Positions 42,220 to 44,057 of a stretch of DNA of 44,057 nucleotides are shown one piece after another. Position 1 is the stretch's first letter. Every line of letters begins with the position of its first letter. The notes below the pieces were generated by a model. That model worked only from the letters and a program-made list of their open reading frames with translations, did not search any database and was not told the DNA's origin. The stretch is from UBA2365 sp964594045. Its GTDB lineage: Bacteria; Bacteroidota; Bacteroidia; Chitinophagales; Saprospiraceae. The DNA lies in NCBI GenBank assembly GCA_964594045.1, contig CAZQKR010000035.1, positions 1 to 44,057 of the forward strand, written 5' to 3'. A program made the position numbers and the translations under genes.

Positions 42220-43485
42220 GTGACAGGATTACGGATTTTGAAGATCATCGCACTTAGCTTTTCACTGACAATATTGTCAGGTCTGTTCAATTTTGGATCT
42301 GCTCAAAGGTCCGGGCTTGACTTGCTTCAACATAAATCCAGGGTGGATATACCATTTGAAATGCACAATGGATTGATATTGATCAAATTAAAGATGAACG
42401 GGGTCAATCTGAACTTTCTGTACGATACCGGCGCTGAAAACACCATTTTGTTTAAAAGAGAAATTGCCGTTGTACTTGGCATGAAATCATCAAGACGAAT
42501 CAAATTGGTGGGTTCAAGTCTGACAGATTTTGTTTATGGTTATGTCGTACACAATGTGCACTTTCAGTTTCAGCCAAATGTTTCCCGGCTGGAAAATATC
42601 ATAGTGCTGGAAGAAAATATATTTGATCTTCAGCAAATCTTAGGGCTTCATGTGGATGGTCTGATCGGAGGAAGTTTTTTCAGGAACACCGGTGTAAAAA
42701 TAGATTATCACAATCAGGTCATTTCGGTTTATCACCCGGCTAAAAATCGCATGAACCTGGATTCCTATACTGAAATACCTGTTATTTTCAACGATCACAA
42801 ACCTTATATTTCTGCAGTTCTGGAAAAGTATGACAGGACAGTTCAGAACATCCGTCTGCTGGTTGATACCGGTAGTTCAATTCCATTGATCCTCCACGCC
42901 AATGTGGATTCTTCCCTGATCACTCCGGACCATTTGATCAAAGGACATATCGGAATAGGCATTAGCGGTGCATTGATCGGAACCATCGGCATTGTGAAAA
43001 AGATCGGATTTTCGGATTTCAGTTTTGAAGAAGTGATCACCAGTCTTCAGGATTTTGAATATCTCTCACTTGAAGATGCCACCAAATCGCGGCATGGCAT
43101 CATTGGCAATGACATGCTCAACAGATTTACGGTCTATATTGACTACTCCCGAAGTCAACTTTTTCTCAAGCCCGGGAAAAAATACAACAAATCATTTGTT
43201 TATGACAAAAGCGGCCTGATCATTTCTGCTGTTGGCCTCGACTTCAATCAGTACTTCGTACAGGCCATAGTTCCAGGTTCAGCTGCTGAAAAGGCAGGTT
43301 TACTGGCTGGTGATGAGATCCTATCGGTCAATCGTATTTCCGTTTCATTCCTGTCGCTAAATCAGATCCAGCGCATCCTTAAACGGGATGGTGGCACTCG
43401 TGTTCGCATAAAAATCTCGAGGCAGGGTAAAACACAGGTATTTGATTTCCTCCTGGAAGATATGTTGTTAAAAACACTACTGTAG
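42220..43485 (+). CDS. Secreted aspartyl protease (retropepsin-like) with PDZ domain
   Basis: A 421-residue exported protease. The signal peptide is cut near GSAQ. Two retropepsin-like halves each carry a catalytic Asp: FLYDTGAEN (DTG at 69-71) and LLVDTGSS (DTG at 216-218), followed by the flap-like GLIGGSFF and GIIGNDML strands. This single-chain pair forms a dimer-like active site. A PDZ domain follows at about 325-415 (FVQAIVPGSAAEKAGLLAGDEILSVN), which could bind peptide ends. It starts with GTG at 42220. Such proteases are common in Bacteroidota and their substrate is unknown. It lies between the two palindromic elements. Confidence 0.8.
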   Translation: MTGLRILKIIALSFSLTILSGLFNFGSAQRSGLDLLQHKSRVDIPFEMHNGLILIKLKMNGVNLNFLYDTGAENTILFKREIAVVLGMKSSRRIKLVGSSLTDFVYGYVVHNVHFQFQPNVSRLENIIVLEENIFDLQQILGLHVDGLIGGSFFRNTGVKIDYHNQVISVYHPAKNRMNLDSYTEIPVIFNDHKPYISAVLEKYDRTVQNIRLLVDTGSSIPLILHANVDSSLITPDHLIKGHIGIGISGALIGTIGIVKKIGFSDFSFEEVITSLQDFEYLSLEDATKSRHGIIGNDMLNRFTVYIDYSRSQLFLKPGKKYNKSFVYDKSGLIISAVGLDFNQYFVQAIVPGSAAEKAGLLAGDEILSVNRISVSFLSLNQIQRILKRDGGTRVRIKISRQGKTQVFDFLLEDMLLKTLL

Positions 43486-43626
43486 AGGATCCGGTTGTTT
43501 TCAAGCATAATCTTGTTATCGGTATGCTTATGTAAAAGATACAAATCGTATTCTGAAAGTTCGTCAATAAGTAAATTATTGAATAATATTTGTTGAACAC
43601 AAACACAAATGTCAATCAAATAATAA
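43486..43626. other. Short non-coding stretch
   Basis: No gene. It is the left part of the 572-bp tail of the window, between the protease stop and the palindromic element. Confidence 0.3.
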
Positions 43627-43803
43627 AATATTGAGTCTGCTCCGAAAAGTCCAATTTGTTGATTTTCAATCGTTTTTTGCCCCAAACCCTAAAGGGAAAC
43701 GATTGAAAATCAACAAATTAAAAGTCCCCTTTTAGGCTTGTACTGACTGAAAACGTCAGTGGGGATTTAGGGGGCAAAGACTTTTCGGAGAAGACTCAAT
43801 ATT
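43627..43803. mobile_element. MITE-like palindromic element with 25-bp ends, about 177 bp
   Basis: The terminal inverted repeats at 43627-43651 and 43779-43803 match at 24 of 25 positions (start AATATTGAGTC...; inner part CTCCGAAAAGTC). Within it, a perfect 23-bp arm pair (43653-43675 and 43697-43719) makes a long hairpin, and ACTGAC/GTCAGT (43742-43747, 43755-43760) a third, small one. The words AGTCCCC and GGGGATTTAGGGGGC flank that last hairpin. No coding frame. The architecture resembles a non-autonomous transposable element or a palindromic repeat family. Confidence 0.6.
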
Positions 43804-43932
43804 GAGTTGAGCTGACAGTCTTTTGCACACTGATCAGTTATTGGCTGATTTTACCCAAATCAAAACTGACTTTACCAGGCTGGATTTCTGATTAAGGCTA
43901 AAAGGATTTTGTGATCATGTAAAGGATAAAAT

Positions 43933-43980
43933 CATACTAATACTTTGAATTTCAAAGAAATACTGGTAAAAATTAGTATG
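43933..43980. repeat. Inverted repeat near the window edge
   Basis: CATACTAAT (43933-43941) is complementary to ATTAGTATG (43972-43980), enclosing the palindrome CTTTGAATTTCAAAG. A very short frame (M-K-K-T..., 18 codons from 43978) is not considered a gene. The window ends at 44057 without a further gene. Confidence 0.3.
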
Positions 43981-44057
43981 AAAAAAACATTTCTTCAAAT
44001 CCTCCTGACTTGTCCGCATAGAAAAATCAAGTAAGTGATACAATTGATTATCAATTA

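Noticed and set aside
42008..42223. A 71-codon frame between the PorT-like and protease genes
   Set aside because: It runs through the terminator hairpin at 42020-42061 and has no recognisable features.

Overview
The window is chromosomal DNA from a member of the Bacteroidota, most likely of the Saprospiria/Cytophagia kind. The grounds are two proteins ending in type IX secretion (T9SS) sorting domains, a gliding-motility gldC gene, a FecI/FecR pair with an STN-bearing TonB-dependent receptor and a DUF4249 lipoprotein, a PorT-like barrel protein, lipoboxes on many small secreted proteins, no visible Shine-Dalgarno sequences, and promoters of the Bacteroidota form TTG-N19/20-TAnnTTTG. No phage, conjugative or CRISPR genes were seen. 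The assignment comes from gene content only, not from a 16S or marker search.

Layout. 1-3330: a MuiA-like DUF4139 protein, then an AT-rich pocket with two tandem paralogous lipoproteins, the second cut by one in-frame TGA, ending at a tRNA-Glu gene (minus strand) with its own promoter and terminator. 3493-6057: hotdog thioesterase, ArsC-like reductase, SAM methyltransferase, OmpA-like coiled-coil lipoprotein. 6110-8277: a T9SS-exported M43 metalloprotease and a DUF6438 lipoprotein. 8320-10477: an AmgK-like sugar kinase fused to a RapZ C-terminal domain, 4 bp ahead of a MurU-like nucleotidyltransferase, probably an amino-sugar or peptidoglycan recycling pair. 10492-14976: LuxE-family acyl-activating protein (minus), a lipoprotein, an orphan SWIM zinc-finger protein and a small outer-membrane protein. 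15011-23822 (minus): a 1424-residue T9SS adhesin-like protein and a 1292-residue secreted GH13 alpha-amylase-like enzyme. 23870-29511: RlmI, a cupin, indolepyruvate oxidoreductase iorA-iorB, and an aminotransferase that could supply its 2-oxo acid substrates.

29512-36409 (minus): a 0.9-kb gap holding three hairpin repeats, then, in order of transcription, gldC, ECF sigma factor, FecR, STN TonB-dependent receptor and DUF4249 lipoprotein. The last four look like a cell-surface signalling and uptake locus. 36593-40624: a small Cys/His protein, a DUF4412 protein, and an engB - PlsB-like acyltransferase - DEDDh exonuclease operon. 41368-43485: a PorT-like barrel protein and a double-motif aspartyl protease with PDZ domain, bracketed by two complex palindromic non-coding elements (41154-41315 and 43627-43803) that look like MITEs or another mobile-repeat family.

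Most genes are ordinary housekeeping or envelope genes. The points I find least explained are the AmgK-RapZ fusion with MurU, the palindromic elements, the triple hairpin at 30103-30227, the broken lipoprotein paralogue, and an IorA without its ferredoxin domain.
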